Below are positions 44,401-56,596 of a stretch of 64,000 nt of DNA, piece after piece; position 1 is the stretch's first letter; each line of letters starts with the position of its first letter. This DNA is from Nilaparvata lugens (taxonomy: Eukaryota; Arthropoda; Insecta; Hemiptera; Delphacidae): assembly GCF_014356525.2 (NCBI RefSeq), contig NC_052507.1, forward strand, positions 806,001 to 870,000, read 5' to 3'. The notes beneath the pieces are model-generated. The model was not told where the DNA came from and searched no databases. It saw only the letters and a program-made list of their open reading frames with translations. The position numbers were made by a program, and so were the translations under genes.

Positions 44401-47400
44401 CAGAAATCATGCAGGGTTTTCTTTGGAGGGCGCTGGAGAACTCATTTTTTGATGTACAGCGCACGAAGATATATCGTTCTAAAGTTGGAAAAAACGTTCT
44501 AAATTTCATAGATTTAAAATTTCTCTGTATCTCTTGCACAAAAAAAGTTATAATGGAATAAATTCTGAACAAATTTGGAAAAAAGTTTTCTCAGGCTTTT
44601 GATGATTATAACTAAAAAAATATGCGTTTGAGAGGAAAATTTTTTTTAACATAAATTATAGAGGAAGATGTTAAAAATATTTTCGTTGAAAAAAACGGTT
44701 GAATACCTTGAACGGTTATTGAAATACAAGCGATATAGCAAAACCCTGAAAATTTTGGCGGTCATCTTGTTTTCGAGGTGTTGCCTGTGATTTCGACTTA
44801 TTATCATGATCCTTATTATGCTAGACCCAACGAAGAAATTGAGACAGCTTCCACGGCTGTTACTCAAAAATGACCACGGAATGACATGTCCGCCCGTACT
44901 AGAATGAGAAGCACTGTTTGCTAGAAGTATTAAGATATGCTGACTGTATGAGGTGAATCATAGGCTATTTCATTATTTTCCACTCACAGTCTAAATTCTA
45001 CTACCTATTACGCTCAATTCTTATTAGCGTGAGAACATGTGTGGCGTTTTCACAGGGCAGGAAGCTCTCCAATCAGCTGATTATCAGCTAATTCCCAAGC
45101 ATCAACCCAATCGGTCCTTCGGAGAGCCTCATGCCCTGTGCCCTTCCGAATCGCTTGAAAAATATTTCGATTGCTTATGCATGTCTGTTCTGTATCATCT
45201 GGTAATAATGTATTGAGCATGCTGTGATTTTATTTATTTATCCAATTCTCAATATTACAACATCAAATTTTGACGATGAAAAATCATAACTAAAGTCGGT
45301 GAGAAATTACTTTTAACAGGGCTCTTTCTCGAAGATGGAGAGGTCTGATGCTCTATCCTTCACTAATCACTCCCACTACCTGGCAGCATTCTCCTTCTTT
45401 TGTGTCTGTGTGAAAAAGCTCCCCTCCAGCTATTGCTGGCAATGTTCCAAGTCGTTCACTGGTCAGCAGGTATATTGGTTTGAGTATGTTACAGAGATGT
45501 GTTCATCACAAGGACATGAAGCAAAATGACACTGCGCATCCAATTGTGCGCAGGATGTCTGTCTTTGTCTAAGCTACAAACTGTGGAAGGAGAAATGGGT
45601 TTCTCCTCTTCATGTTAAAAGTAATATCTCACAGACTTTAATCATATTATGAGAATGGAAATTCGGATGGAGGTCTCATGCTAATGAATAAATTCATCTT
45701 TGTAGAAAATTCGATAATTTTCTGCTTATTTTTCATTGATACCATATTAAAATGAATATAATTTATTTTATTCACAGAGTTTTTCAAACTAATTGACACT
45801 AATGGAAAAGGATTTATAACACACACTGATCTGAAAAGATTCTTTGAAAAGTCTGAGTATGCCGGACAATTTGATGGTAAGTGCACAAGAAATAACGGAA
45901 TGGTTCGAGTTCCTTGAAAAATATATCTTTGCATCACATTATTATCTTAAAAGGAAAAAAAATTGTTAGATTGTCTTTTAGTGAGGTCCTCGTTATAATG
46001 AATGACAGCATTATTCAAGTGTTGCTACCCTTGTCTATCATTCGAAAAGCAGATAGTCCTATCCTGTTCTAGCTCCGCAACGTCGACATATTATTTCTTA
46101 ATAACTATTATACAAATAATTATATTTGTAAAGGTAGTACACAATCTGAACCAACTGCGAGCTGACGGCGGGCGGACTGGATCTGCGAGCCCGGAAAGAG
46201 GTTTTATTACAGGATTTAAGGTGAGGGTTATGGAGTAAAGGTGTGGCGGAACTATGGAGTCGTTAGTAGTATTTGAGATATAGTTGAATGGGGCACGGTA
46301 TAGGGTGTAAGCCATAGAGAATAGGGTGCAGGGTATGAGGTATACGGTATGGGGTAAAGGGAACAGAGAATCAATAATAAGATTATTATACATATGTTTG
46401 TTCATTAATCTGCAATCTGACAATTGCGCTGTATCAATCATCAAATTGATCCTGCTAGCCCAATATGGTATATAAGTTTTCAATATGGGATATTTAAGAT
46501 TCAGTATATAGGGTTTTAGTTGTAGGATTTCTGAATCACGAGCCTGTAGCTGCGAAAGGATTTTCAGCAATTCTGAAACTGCTAAACAGGATTTCCGCGC
46601 TAGTCTAGCAACTGTGCGACGGTTATTGAGGGCTAATCTGTAACAGCCCTTAAGGGAATGGGAATCACTCTCAATCGTCCGAAACACCTTCAAATCAATA
46701 GTCAGTATTTCGACCATTATAAGAGGATAGAAAAGGTTTTCACAGACACAGTCTGTAGAATAATATCGGGAAGACAACCGTCTGTCATTGTCAGGGTGGG
46801 AAAGGATTTCCCACAAGGAAAATATCGAGTCAGAGACTCCTAATTCAGGAAAATAATTTAATGGGCTTCTCCAAGCAATTGCCAGTCTAAGGACTACAAA
46901 AAAATCGATCTCTAATTTGCAACTGAGATCACGGGAAAATTTGTGAATTTTCCACAGGGAAAACCAGCAAATAATATTTGCTATTAAAGGAGACAGGTTT
47001 TTAGGAATTTTAGAAAGGATTTGCGGGTCTGAAAAACCGCGACTATGACGATCTCTAATCTGAAACTGAGATCCTGATCTAAACAGGGTTTTCCTACACT
47101 TTTCGTGGGTCTGAGACCGCGACGGGGTCGATCTCGAGTCTGGAACTGAGTTCGGGAAGGATTTTAGAACAGGAAAAATTAGGAGAGAGTAAGAGGAAGC
47201 TTGTCGCAGTCTGATGACTTCGACCGGGAAGTTCTTAAGCTGTACCTGAGAGCTGGGAGGATTTTAGAATAGGGAAAAAAAAGAGAGAAAGAGAAAGGAC
47301 GTCACAGTTCAATGACTTCGACAAGGACGAGCTCAAGCTGCACCTGAGTTCTCTAGGAAAAGGATTGGAATATCCCTACTAGGAATTATAGCTAGTCCGA

Positions 47401-50400
47401 AACTGCTGAGCAAAGTTAAAATACAGGGCCACTCTATTGTATGAAAACCAAGCAAGGAAAATTTACTAAAAATGATAATAATTTGTCTACAAGGATAAAA
47501 ATTAATCGAGAAAACTATTCTCAAAAAGGACAGGGATTTCCCCACAAGAATAAAAATTAATTGAGAAAAACTATTCTTAAAAAGGATAGGGATTTCCCTA
47601 CAAGAATGAAAATTCATATGAGAAAAATTACTCTTCAAATTTAAGGCCACCTTACTACAGAGAAGGAAAAACATACAGACTACCAGTCCTGACATACAAT
47701 TACCTGAATCGACATGGGTACTGTTACGGAGAATAACAAACCGATTCTCAATTCCCGTATTATAATTGAAAATGTCGTGGAGCGACAGAGTAGAGACTTG
47801 CAAATTGAGCACTCTAAAATAACCCGCTACAAGAGCCTAGTTAAATTCCCCACTTAACTGTTTGTAGCACAAACTTAAGATCCCAACAGGTTTCTAAACC
47901 AAGGATAACTCGTTCACCCCCAGTGATACAAGTTTGGGAGAAGTAACTAACAAGAAAGAAAATCCCCAAGGAAGATCTAACTTCGAGTTGTCTGGAACTC
48001 GTCCTACAATATTCTAAATAGAATAATTCCCTTAGTAATAAACTAGCACCAGGAACGCCATAAGGAGAGGAGATTCGCGACCCACTCACACGCTCAACTA
48101 CCGAACAACTGCACTATAAATAAAATCTACAAGGAATGAAAATCCCCCCAGGAAAATCCACCTTCAAATAGTCAGTAATTCAACTCACAATATTCTATTA
48201 AATAAAATAGAGAATAGAATATTATCCCTCTAGAAAACCATATTTGGGGACGCCACACGGAAAGCAGCCTTACACAAACTCGATCGCTGAACAACTGCTC
48301 GACCCCTGGTCAACTCCTCGCAGAGCAGGGTCCGTGGAGAAATGGAAGGCAAGGGGAAAAGAGATTACCGTCCAATAGGAGTCTCAGGAGATGATCACGC
48401 CACTGATCATGTGACAGGGTACGATTCAGATGATCTTGATGCTAAGGGTGTAACCATGATGACAATACTGCTAAATACTATAATGGATTGGGCCGGTAAA
48501 CAATCTTTCTCGCCAGAAATTACAAGAAGCGGCCACTCTGGCACGACTGCTGCTGACTGCATGTTAGATAACAGAACACTCAAACCAGTAAACAAAATCT
48601 GCAAATTTCTGGTTCAGATGAATCCACTGATGATAATTCCAGGGGTTGTCGACGATGATGATGTACACACTCAACTCCAAGTTTAACAAAATACATCCGA
48701 TTGTCAACCCAATTTTTCCTCTAAAATAAAGAGACTTTGCTAAATTATATACTAAATGACAATTCTCCATTCGTCACAAAATTCAATTTGTGTCATAAAA
48801 ATGCAGAAATATAAATGATATTAACACAATATTTGATCTCAATTTATTCTGAAAGTTCATTATTGAAAAATTGAAAAATATTTTTTCAATGAATACAATA
48901 TAGGCTACTGGGAATTGATTATTTTTACCAAGAAAAATGAACAGTTAATGATACATGACAGATATAATACCGGTATTAGCTGTCTCCCAAAGAAGACAAC
49001 CCAACCCAGCCCAGCTTTGGTGTGAAACCCCACTCAGGGCCAGTTCCCGAACTCGGGATCTAGCTAAGTTCTAGACTGTGAACAGCTGGAGTCAGAAAAT
49101 TGGGAGTCCAAAACTGGAGTCCAAAACGGGGCACAGTTGCTGTCCACGTTTTTATTAAATTTCAAAAATCTAGAAAATTGAACACAAAATAAAATGAAGA
49201 GAAAATAGTGTTGAGTTTCAGCTATTTTGAATTATTTAGAAATGTTCCATTTCGTCAAGGAAAACGTTTCCAATTATAGGATTGAGGGAATAAAGATAAT
49301 AATAGAAACTGCAACTAGGCCCTATTTTGAAAATCCAATTTTTTGACTCCAGCTGTTGAAAATGTAGAACTTAGCTGAATCTTGAGCTTGGAAGCCAGCC
49401 CCTCAGAATGTTCCACGATAATAATATTTATCATCCTCGGTATTTTGCAGAAAGCGCCAGGAAAAAAATTACCAGTCTGGTTGGAAAACACAGTGGGAAA
49501 TTAAATAGAAACACGTTCATCAAATACATGGAAGACAAAAGCAAGCAGACGTAATATCTAGAAAATATAATTTTATTACACATTTATATCATCACCAACA
49601 TCATCATAATCATAATAATCACTGGGATCATAATAATTATTATAATCATTGACTAAACCATGATAATCACCACGATCAAAATAATTGTAATCATTAGCTA
49701 GACCATAATAATCATAATCATCACCAGTATCATGATAATCATCATAATCATCACCTGTATCATAATAATTATTATAATGATAAGCTATACCATAATAATA
49801 ATCATCACCAGGATCATGATAATCATATTAATCACCAAGACCATCATAATCATAATCATCACCATGATCATAATAATTATAATCATCCCCAAGACCATCA
49901 TAATCATAATCATCACCAGGATCATGATAATCATAACCATCACTAGGATTATGATCATTGTAATCATTTCCAGTATCATGATAATCATATTCATCACCAG
50001 GATCATGATAATCATAATCATTTCCAGGATCATGATAGTCATATCCATCACCAAGATCATGATAATTATGTAGGGAATATTTTATTTTGTATTCCAGTTT
50101 GGTTTGGACTTCTATAGAGTGGGCCTTACTATGGAGTTGAAACCCTGATATCATGATAATGATAGGTTATATAATATTTATAAACACTCAGTTAAAGCTA
50201 TCATAAGAATATCCACTTTTAATAAATAAGTCTACATTTTTTGCAATTTTCAGTTCCACTTTGAAAGCTATAAAAGATGCCTTTCCTGAACAATCTAGTG
50301 TTTTGGGAAGAGATTTGAACAAAAAGTTTAAATCAAACGGAGGAACAGGCAACATATTTTATCCTGATAAATACTACAAACTACAAGGTGAGAAATAAGA

Positions 50401-51684
50401 TAACTTTTCAAACTGCCTTTGAAGCTTCATTCTTCATTTTTTATTTTTATTCTTACATTAAGTACATTATAAGAAAGAGAGAGAGAGAGAGAGGAAGAAT
50501 AAGGTACATATATCTTTGAATATTATAGTTCAACTTGATTAATATAACTGCCAATATTGCTATGAAAGTACATACCGTACATGCTTACAATACACGACCA
50601 GGAAAAATTGTAGAAAGGAATTATTTGAAAGAAAGACAATGTACATGGAGATAAATCTATAATCTATAATAGTATAATAAAGGGAAGAACTGGCTTATAC
50701 ACGTACGGGATAGGAAAATTATGTTTGACGCATCATCACGTCTGAACTACTTGACTGATTAACTTGGAATTTTGCATATAGATTCTTAACCAACCGAGTA
50801 TGGTTATAGGCCTATTTCAAATTCTTCAAAGTTCCAGTTAGTCAAGTTTTCAATCAGATCCTTGCGGAGCACGGGTTACCTGCTAGTATTTCAATATGTT
50901 GGCCAGTGAATCAAAATCCACACTAGATGAAAAAACTTGTAAAGCTAATCTGAAAGAGTACCGTATCTATTGTGAGGTCCACGTTATAATGGTATTGCTA
51001 TCCTTGTCTATCATTCAACAAAGCAGATAGCTTTATCTCTTTCTCACTTTGTTCTGTTACCAGATCTTCTTTTAACAATGTAGAATTGATAAAAAATTAA
51101 CAAAACATTCTATCTTAATTATGAAAATCAATTATGGAATTATTAAAAAGTATAATTTCTTGCCTTATGGAATATAATTGATTATTTTGAACGAGAATGA
51201 ACAGTTGTTGATATTCCATTTTTATTATGTGAATTCATTATGAAATATAATTTATTTGTTGCTTAATAAAATATAATTGATCATTTAAAACGAGAATGAA
51301 CAGTTACATCAATAAACCTGTATCAGCTACCGTCTATAGAAGGCATTGACAAGACAGAGGATCGGCAACAATGAAACAACAAATTCTTCCTATCCTTCTC
51401 CACTGCCATTAAAACGTGGACCTCGCTATAGTGGGATTGCATTATTTTGTCCCCCTTTCAAGAATTTGTTCAGTGCTGGTGATTTTGTGTAAATTTGCAT
51501 TGACTGTATTGCTCTTTTAATGTCTTTCGTTCTTCATATACATGTAAATTGACAATTATTCAATGTACTCGTATATTTTATGAATAAAAATTATTTGATT
51601 GATAGGAAGTGACCATAATCGTTTGAACTTTCAGAAGCTGCCGAAAGGATCGATGAGAGTAGAAATAATAAAACGGATGAGTGA
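41437..51684 (+). CDS. Secreted EF-hand calcium-binding protein gene (paralog B), six exons
   Basis: Exons: 41437-41508, 42012-42039, 45778-45876, 49451-49550, 50254-50387, 51635-51684. Together they are 483 nt, 160 codons plus TGA, and every junction has GT/AG and matching phase (0,1,1,2,1). Residues 1-20 are a signal peptide (MNHLICMALMSFFLSRSASA). The EF-hand loop at residues 40-51 is DTNGKGFITHTD, with Asp, Asn, Gly and Ile at canonical positions, Lys at position 5 and Asp at 12. A degenerate second hand follows in exon 4 (KITSLVGKHSGKLNRNTFIK). Exon 5 begins STLKAIKDAFPEQSSVLGRD, and the protein ends DESRNNKTDE. The mature part has no Cys. I infer a small secreted calcium-binding protein. 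In planthoppers, salivary EF-hand effectors are known, but assignment to saliva is speculation. Confidence 0.8.
42076..44901. mobile_element. 2.8-kb element with ~200-bp terminal inverted repeats in intron 2
   Basis: 42076-42295 (TAGTATGGGCG ... GGGTTTTGCTATATCGCTTG) is repeated inverted at 44695-44901. It has internal inverted pieces too (GAGATCGCCATCATGGATAA type, 43440 and 43715). GAA flanks both ends, a tentative 3-bp duplication. A solo end is at 35650. No transposase frame. Confidence 0.7.
44902..45777. other. Intron 3' portion, no gene recognised
   Basis: Intronic sequence before exon 3 of the EF-hand gene. The 64-codon frame at 45335-45529 is Cys-rich and short, without a recognisable family. 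Confidence 0.4.
46091..48780. repeat. Unclassified, internally repetitive block in intron 3
   Basis: Higher GC than the surroundings. Diverged direct repeats include CGATCTC...TCT/GGAACTGAG blocks (46900, 47060, 47130, 47210), a ~60-base unit with GGGATTTCCC (47455-47640, three copies) and a ~170-base unit ending CGCTCAACTACCGAACAACTG / CGATCGCTGAACAACTG (48000-48300). A 241-codon minus frame (46816-46091) and a 114-codon plus frame (48342-48686) are open but unlike known proteins. Possibly the non-coding part of a large retroelement. Confidence 0.4.
49580..50065. repeat. ATAATCATAATCATCACC minisatellite in intron 4 of paralog B
   Basis: Same unit as 17690-19840 and the same place in the gene, but only about 490 bases. 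The unit has more CATGATAATCATATTCATC variants. Confidence 0.95.
50656..50886 (+). mobile_element. Helitron in intron 5 of paralog B
   Basis: TCTATAATAGTATAATAAAG to ACCTGCTAG with flanking T. It sits at the homologous position to the insertions in paralogs A and C, and lacks both nested insertions of A. Confidence 0.75.
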
Positions 51685-51794
51685 CTAACATACTATGATC
51701 AGAGAATCAATACTATATATTAAGTGTTATGATAGATTGGTTATTCTAAGCTATGGCATATATATTATTTATATAATTTGGTTACTTCTCAAAT

Positions 51795-52100
51795 ACTTTT
51801 ACCATTACTCGATGACCTTGATGTAACGACACTTGGGCAAACGTATGTTGTTGAAACCAACTTGCACCTTAATGAAAATCTCCGACATATTTATTTATTA
51901 TTTATTTATTTATTTATTAGATAGAGCGAACAATACAATAGTCGGAAAAGAAAAAACAGGCCATTGCCCAAAACTTCTTCAATTTCCTGATTTTGTCACA
52001 AATCGTCCAAATAATATGTAGGTTATGTTCACTTTAATTTCAACACCAAATCTTCAATCTGAAACTATGAATCAGAATAAAACAAAGAATTTCAAATTTC
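51795..52100 (+). repeat. Segment duplicated downstream of paralogs B and C
   Basis: GATGACCTTGATGTAACGAC through CAAAATATAGAATAAAATTG is nearly identical to 55745-56085, including a TTTA run (51886-51918). It marks the right end of the recent B/C duplication. Confidence 0.8.
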
Positions 52101-52259
52101 GATAGATTGATAATGAATATTCACAAAATATAGAATAAAATTGAGACCAGAAGAACACTCACTAATCACTTAGAACTGTAAAATAATGATTAAATTTGAA
52201 TATTATGATATAGCCTATACCATCTCATGTCAACAAATCAGATTACTGTATTTTGATCG

Positions 52260-52625
52260 AGTCAATTAAAATTTCTAGATATCTCGCGAGATACGGTAAG
52301 CTAATTGATTACACAGCTGATCTCCCACACAGGCACACGCATCTTCTGTTATCGACATACGACGAAATCATCATCTGCTTTTCCAAGAATGAATCATCCT
52401 TTTCATGTCCTTCAGGGAGTTTTCTCAGGGATGAGACTTAGTGCAATCGAACTTTGATATCATAAACCTACTATATTCCGAATTTCGTGAAAATCGTTAG
52501 AGCCGTTTCCGAGATCCGTTGAACATAAATATAACCATACAACCAGATAGCCAGATAACCAGATATGAAAATAGAAAAATATAAACAGATATATACAGAA
52601 ATTGCTCGCTTAATATAATAGGATA
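52260..52625 (-). mobile_element. Diverged Helentron-like copy
   Basis: Shares CGTTAGAGCCGTTTCCGAGA and TGCTCGCTTAATATAATAGG with the copies at 22034-22873 and 29208-29858. Confidence 0.5.
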
Positions 52626-52633
52626 ACAACTTA

Positions 52634-54260
52634 TAGTCCAGTGAAATGGTCGTTTTTCAGGAAACAGCCCCGAAAGCGTTTTTTCGATAGTTCTATATGC
52701 ATTTTGGGGCGCTGAATTCTAATCTGAAATTTGCTGACACGCCAGAGGTCTTTTTTTAAGTTTTCCATTCAATCTCGAGAACCTTGAATTTTTTGAGAAA
52801 AAGCATTCTCTATATAATAAAAAAGATAATAAAATTTCCAATGAATTGAGTGGTCGCGCAGGACTACCTTTTGGATTTTTTATCTGGAGTGTTCCACAAG
52901 ATATGCAACTTTGTATGTGCGAGAAATTTGTGATATTTCCCCCATTTTCACAGTCTCGCATATGCAACGTTGCGTATCTTGTGGAACACTTCAGATAAAA
53001 AATCCAAAAAGTAGTCGAGGTTGTGATAAATTTTTCTCCTCTTTTCACTCCTATGGATTATACTTCTGTTTTCAATACCGTTCAAAAGTTACAGCCAATT
53101 GAATGATGATCTTTATTTTCTCATTCTTCTTGCGATTTTACTGTTATTAAAGAGTCTCTAAAATGAGTACAATACATGATAGAAACTTGCGATTGGTCTT
53201 AAACGAGAGAAAATTTCATGATCTTGCATCACTGTTTATATCGAAAAACAAATTTTTTGATTTTTTGAAACAAACGTATCTTACTTCACGATTATACTTT
53301 TACAAAAATTATTCACCTCACATAAAAGAGAAGACTCTTTTCTTCAAATCAAGACCAAGTAGTATCATTTTGAGTTACCGAGACACACAGTTTTGAATAT
53401 AGAAATCGGTCATTTTTCTATGCATTGAAATATGGGCTAAAGTACACTAAAGGATGAATTTCCTATTTTTTTAACAAATTTTAGTGATATATGATACATG
53501 ATTTTCAACCGCCTTGACGAGCTGTAGTACGAGGAGATGTGATCATTCAGTCAAAAGTTATAAGTGCTTAAAGTTTTGATCCTGGACGTATCCTTATGTG
53601 TGCCCCCCACTAGGAAATACTGAAATCTAACGAGTGATTCTCATAGAACATAACCCTCATAAGGTGATTTCAGCCGAAATTTGTTTCTTTTTTGTTAGGA
53701 AGGCCATGAAAAGGTATTATAATGAGAATTTGAATTTTGACTGTAGGACATGATTTTCTATTTTTGGGTGTATTCCCCCTCCCACCACTACTAAATTCAA
53801 AAATAGGTACCTTAGAAATTCTGTTCAGAATTAATATTGTTAATTTACGTTATGTGTGGCTTTCTATCATTACTAGAAAAAGATCCTAGTCGTATAGGGT
53901 AGAAGTGGTAGGTTTGCATAATTTTGAAAACCCCTTAAAAAATACCCCTTTTTGAAAACTCTTAGCTCCGGAATCAAAAATCGTAGAGTCCTTCGCGACC
54001 ACTCAATTCATTGGAAATTTTATTATCTTTAATATTTTAGAGAATACTTTTTCTCGAAAAGTTAAAGGTTCTCAAGATTAAATGGAAAACTTGAAAAAGT
54101 TCGAAATTTTGTTTTTTTTTGGAGGGAATTTTGGGGGTGAAGCCGCCCTCTGGCGTGTTAGCAAATTTCAGATTAGAATTCAGCGCCCCAAAATACATAT
54201 AGAACCGTCACGGAAAATTCTTTAGGCTGTTTCCTGAAAAACAACCATTTGACTGGACTA
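52634..54260. mobile_element. 1.6-kb inverted-repeat element with TTA target duplication
   Basis: Starts TAGTCCAGTGAAATGG and ends CATTTGACTGGACTA. About 110 bases at each end are inverted copies (GCGCTGAATTCTAATCTGAA). TTA flanks both ends (52631-52633, 54261-54263), as in PIF/Harbinger-type elements. It contains a 39-bp-arm hairpin (52871-53007) and a piece of the foldback family (53395-53660). No transposase. Confidence 0.7.
52871..53007. repeat. Large imperfect hairpin
   Basis: Arms 52871-52909 and 52969-53007 (TTGGATTTTTTATCTGGAGT and its near complement) with further pairing in the spacer (GCGAGA/TCTCGC). It yields matching peptides on both strands, an artefact of the palindrome. Confidence 0.85.
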
Positions 54261-54820
54261 TTATACAAAACAGAAAAAAGTAATGAAGCATTACTATAAT
54301 TACTTGATTTCTATGTGGTAAATAGGGTGTAAATTTGAAAGATTGAAATTGGCTTCATTTGATATTTTTCACAAATTTTTGAGAAGAGAAGTTTTTCATC
54401 TGTCAAATTCACTAGAGTTTGCGATGTTGTTTATAATTGCATTCCCATTTCAGAGACATTAGTATCATCATGAAACGCCTTCGAAATTAAAATAATTATC
54501 AGATTAAAATGTACATTACAATTCAACTTATGATTGTGCTTTCAAGAAAATCAGGTTGTAACAGCAAGGAAACTCAAACACAGGACCATTAAAAATTGAA
54601 ATTAAGCAAATAAGGAAATCAGAATAATAGTGGATGATGAAGTTATCATTTATTTTTCTCAAAGATTTACCTTCAAACTCATATAGTCTTAAAATTATTA
54701 AAATTCCTGCATACAAAATATTATCAATAGTAGCCCCCCCAAAAAAATTTTGATGGCGCAAGTTGCGCCATGCCCCCCCTCCACCACTTGTGGGCACCCC
54801 TGGTTAAAGCTATCATAAGA
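54261..54820. other. Dispersed-repeat spacer
   Basis: 54725-54802 (GATGGCGCAAGTTGCGCCAT, then CACTTGTGGGCACCCCTGG) looks like the end of a dispersed repeat and borders the left edge of the paralog C segment. No gene. Confidence 0.45.
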
Positions 54821-54863
54821 ATATTCACTTTCAATAAAGTCTACATTTTTTTGCAATTTTCAG

Positions 54864-55619
54864 TTCCACTTTGAAAGCTATAAAAGATGCCTTTCCTGGA
54901 GAAACTAGATTTTTGGGAAAAGATTTGAACGAAAAGATTAAACTAAACAGAGGAGCAGACAACATATTTCAACCTAACAAATATTACGAAATACAAGGTG
55001 AGAAAGAAGATAAATTTTTAGACTGCCTTTGAAACTTTATTCTTCATTATTGATTTTTATTCTCAAAATAAGTACATCATAAAATGATAGGAAGAGGAAG
55101 AATAACGTAAAACATACATCTTTGAATATTATAGTTCAACTTGATTAATATAACTGCCAATATTGCTATGAAAGTACATACTGTACATGCTTACAATACA
55201 TGACCAGGAAAAATTGTAGAAAGGAATTATTTGAAAGAAAGACAATGTACATGGAGATAAATCTATAATCTATAATAGTATAATAAAGGGAAGAACTGGC
55301 TTATACACGTACGGGATAGGAAAATTATGTTTGACGCATCATCACGTCTGAACTACTTGACTGATTAACTTGGAATTTTGCATATAGATTCTTAATTAAC
55401 CGAGTATGGTTATAGGCCTATCTCAAATTCTTCAAAGTTCCCGTTAGTCAAGTTTTCAATTAGACCCTTGCGGAGCACGGGTTAACTGCTAGTATTTCAA
55501 TATGTTGCTTTTCAAAAAATAAAAATCATTTGATTGATTGGAAGTGACCATAATCGTTTGAACTTTCAGAAGCTGCCGAAAGGATCGATCAGAGAAGAAA
55601 TAATAGAACGGATGATTGA
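54864..55619 (+). CDS. Secreted EF-hand gene, paralog C: exons 5-6 only
   Basis: Exons 54864-54997 (134 nt, acceptor TTTTCAG, donor GTGAGA) and 55570-55619 (ends DQRRNNRTDD, then TGA) stay open in the same phase as paralog B. The first reads STLKAIKDAFPGETRFLGKD. Exons 1-4 are absent: homology begins at about 54803, after a dispersed repeat. Since phases match exon 4 of B (49451-49550), these could serve as an alternative 3' end for gene B, or be a pseudogene fragment. Intron 5 keeps the Helitron (55262-55492). Confidence 0.65.
55262..55492 (+). mobile_element. Helitron in intron 5 of paralog C
   Basis: Nearly identical to 50656-50886, ending GTTAACTGCTAG before T. Confidence 0.75.
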
Positions 55620-56076
55620 CTAACATACTATGATCAGAGAATCAATACTATATATTAAGTATTATGATAGATTGGTTATTCTAAGCTATGGCATATATAT
55701 TATTTATATAATTTGGTTACTTCTCAAATACTTTTACCATTACTCGATGACCTTGATGTAACGACACTTGGGCAAACGTATGTTGTTGAAACCAACTTGC
55801 ACCTTAATGAAAATCTCCGACATATTTATTTATTATTTATTTATTTTATTTATTAGATAGAGCGAACAATACAATAGTCGGAAAAGAAAAAACAGGCCAT
55901 TGCCCAAAACTTCTTCAATTTCCTGATTTTGTCACAAATCGTCCAAATAATATGTAGGTTATGTTCACTTTAATTTCAACACCAAATCTTCAATCTGAAA
56001 CTATGAATCAGAATAAAACAAAGAATTTCAAATTTCGATAGATTGATAATGAATATTCACAAAATATAGAATAAAA

Positions 56077-56301
56077 TTGAGACCAGAAGAACACCTTACC
56101 CGTCTAGCAACGATAAATGCATTTAATGTCAACCTAATAAAACTATCTACCAGTATACACCAGTTCACATACCACTGTAATCTACTTACTGATAGAATTC
56201 CTTTACAATTCATCAGTAAAAATGTCACAGAAATTTTCTTGAAGGAGATAAATCACTGGAATAAACAGCACAATTACTCCTCATTAATTAAATTTTCATA
56301 A
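56077..56301 (+). pseudogene. Unrecognised ORF in a dispersed repeat
   Basis: 74 codons (EEHLTRLATINAFNVNLIKL ...). A broken relative is at 26986-27250. It could be the C-terminal part of a transposon protein. No motif recognised. Confidence 0.3.
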
Positions 56302-56569
56302 CCATTATTATAGCGAGTACAATTATGTAAAACCACATAATATCCTTGCCAGTTGCAACAAGTGATTTTTTCCATTGTGAAACACTTACCGTAGTTGATT
56401 TGATTGTATTGTAGAATTGAAATTATTGTTAGATTCCTTATGTAATGTTATTTGGCAAATAAATTATTTTTATTATACTCTTCAATGTTTTTACTTTCCT
56501 ATGTTAGTGAACATACAATTTTGATTATTATAAATTTGTTGAAACGACATAATTTTCTTGAATTCTAAG

Positions 56570-56596
56570 TCACCTCCATGGAGATTTGGTCACCTC
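56570..56596. repeat. Satellite remnant left of the DNA transposon
   Basis: CACCTCCATGGAGATTTGGT and GTCACCTC, continuous with 59497 onward if the transposon is removed. Confidence 0.85.

Noticed and set aside
46091..46816. 241-codon minus-strand ORF as a gene
   Set aside because: Composition is low in structure, there is no recognisable family, and it lies in a repetitive block. Kept only as part of the unclassified region.
52719..53102. Plus and minus ORFs sharing CGTLQIKNPK
   Set aside because: They mirror each other because of the hairpin at 52871-53007.
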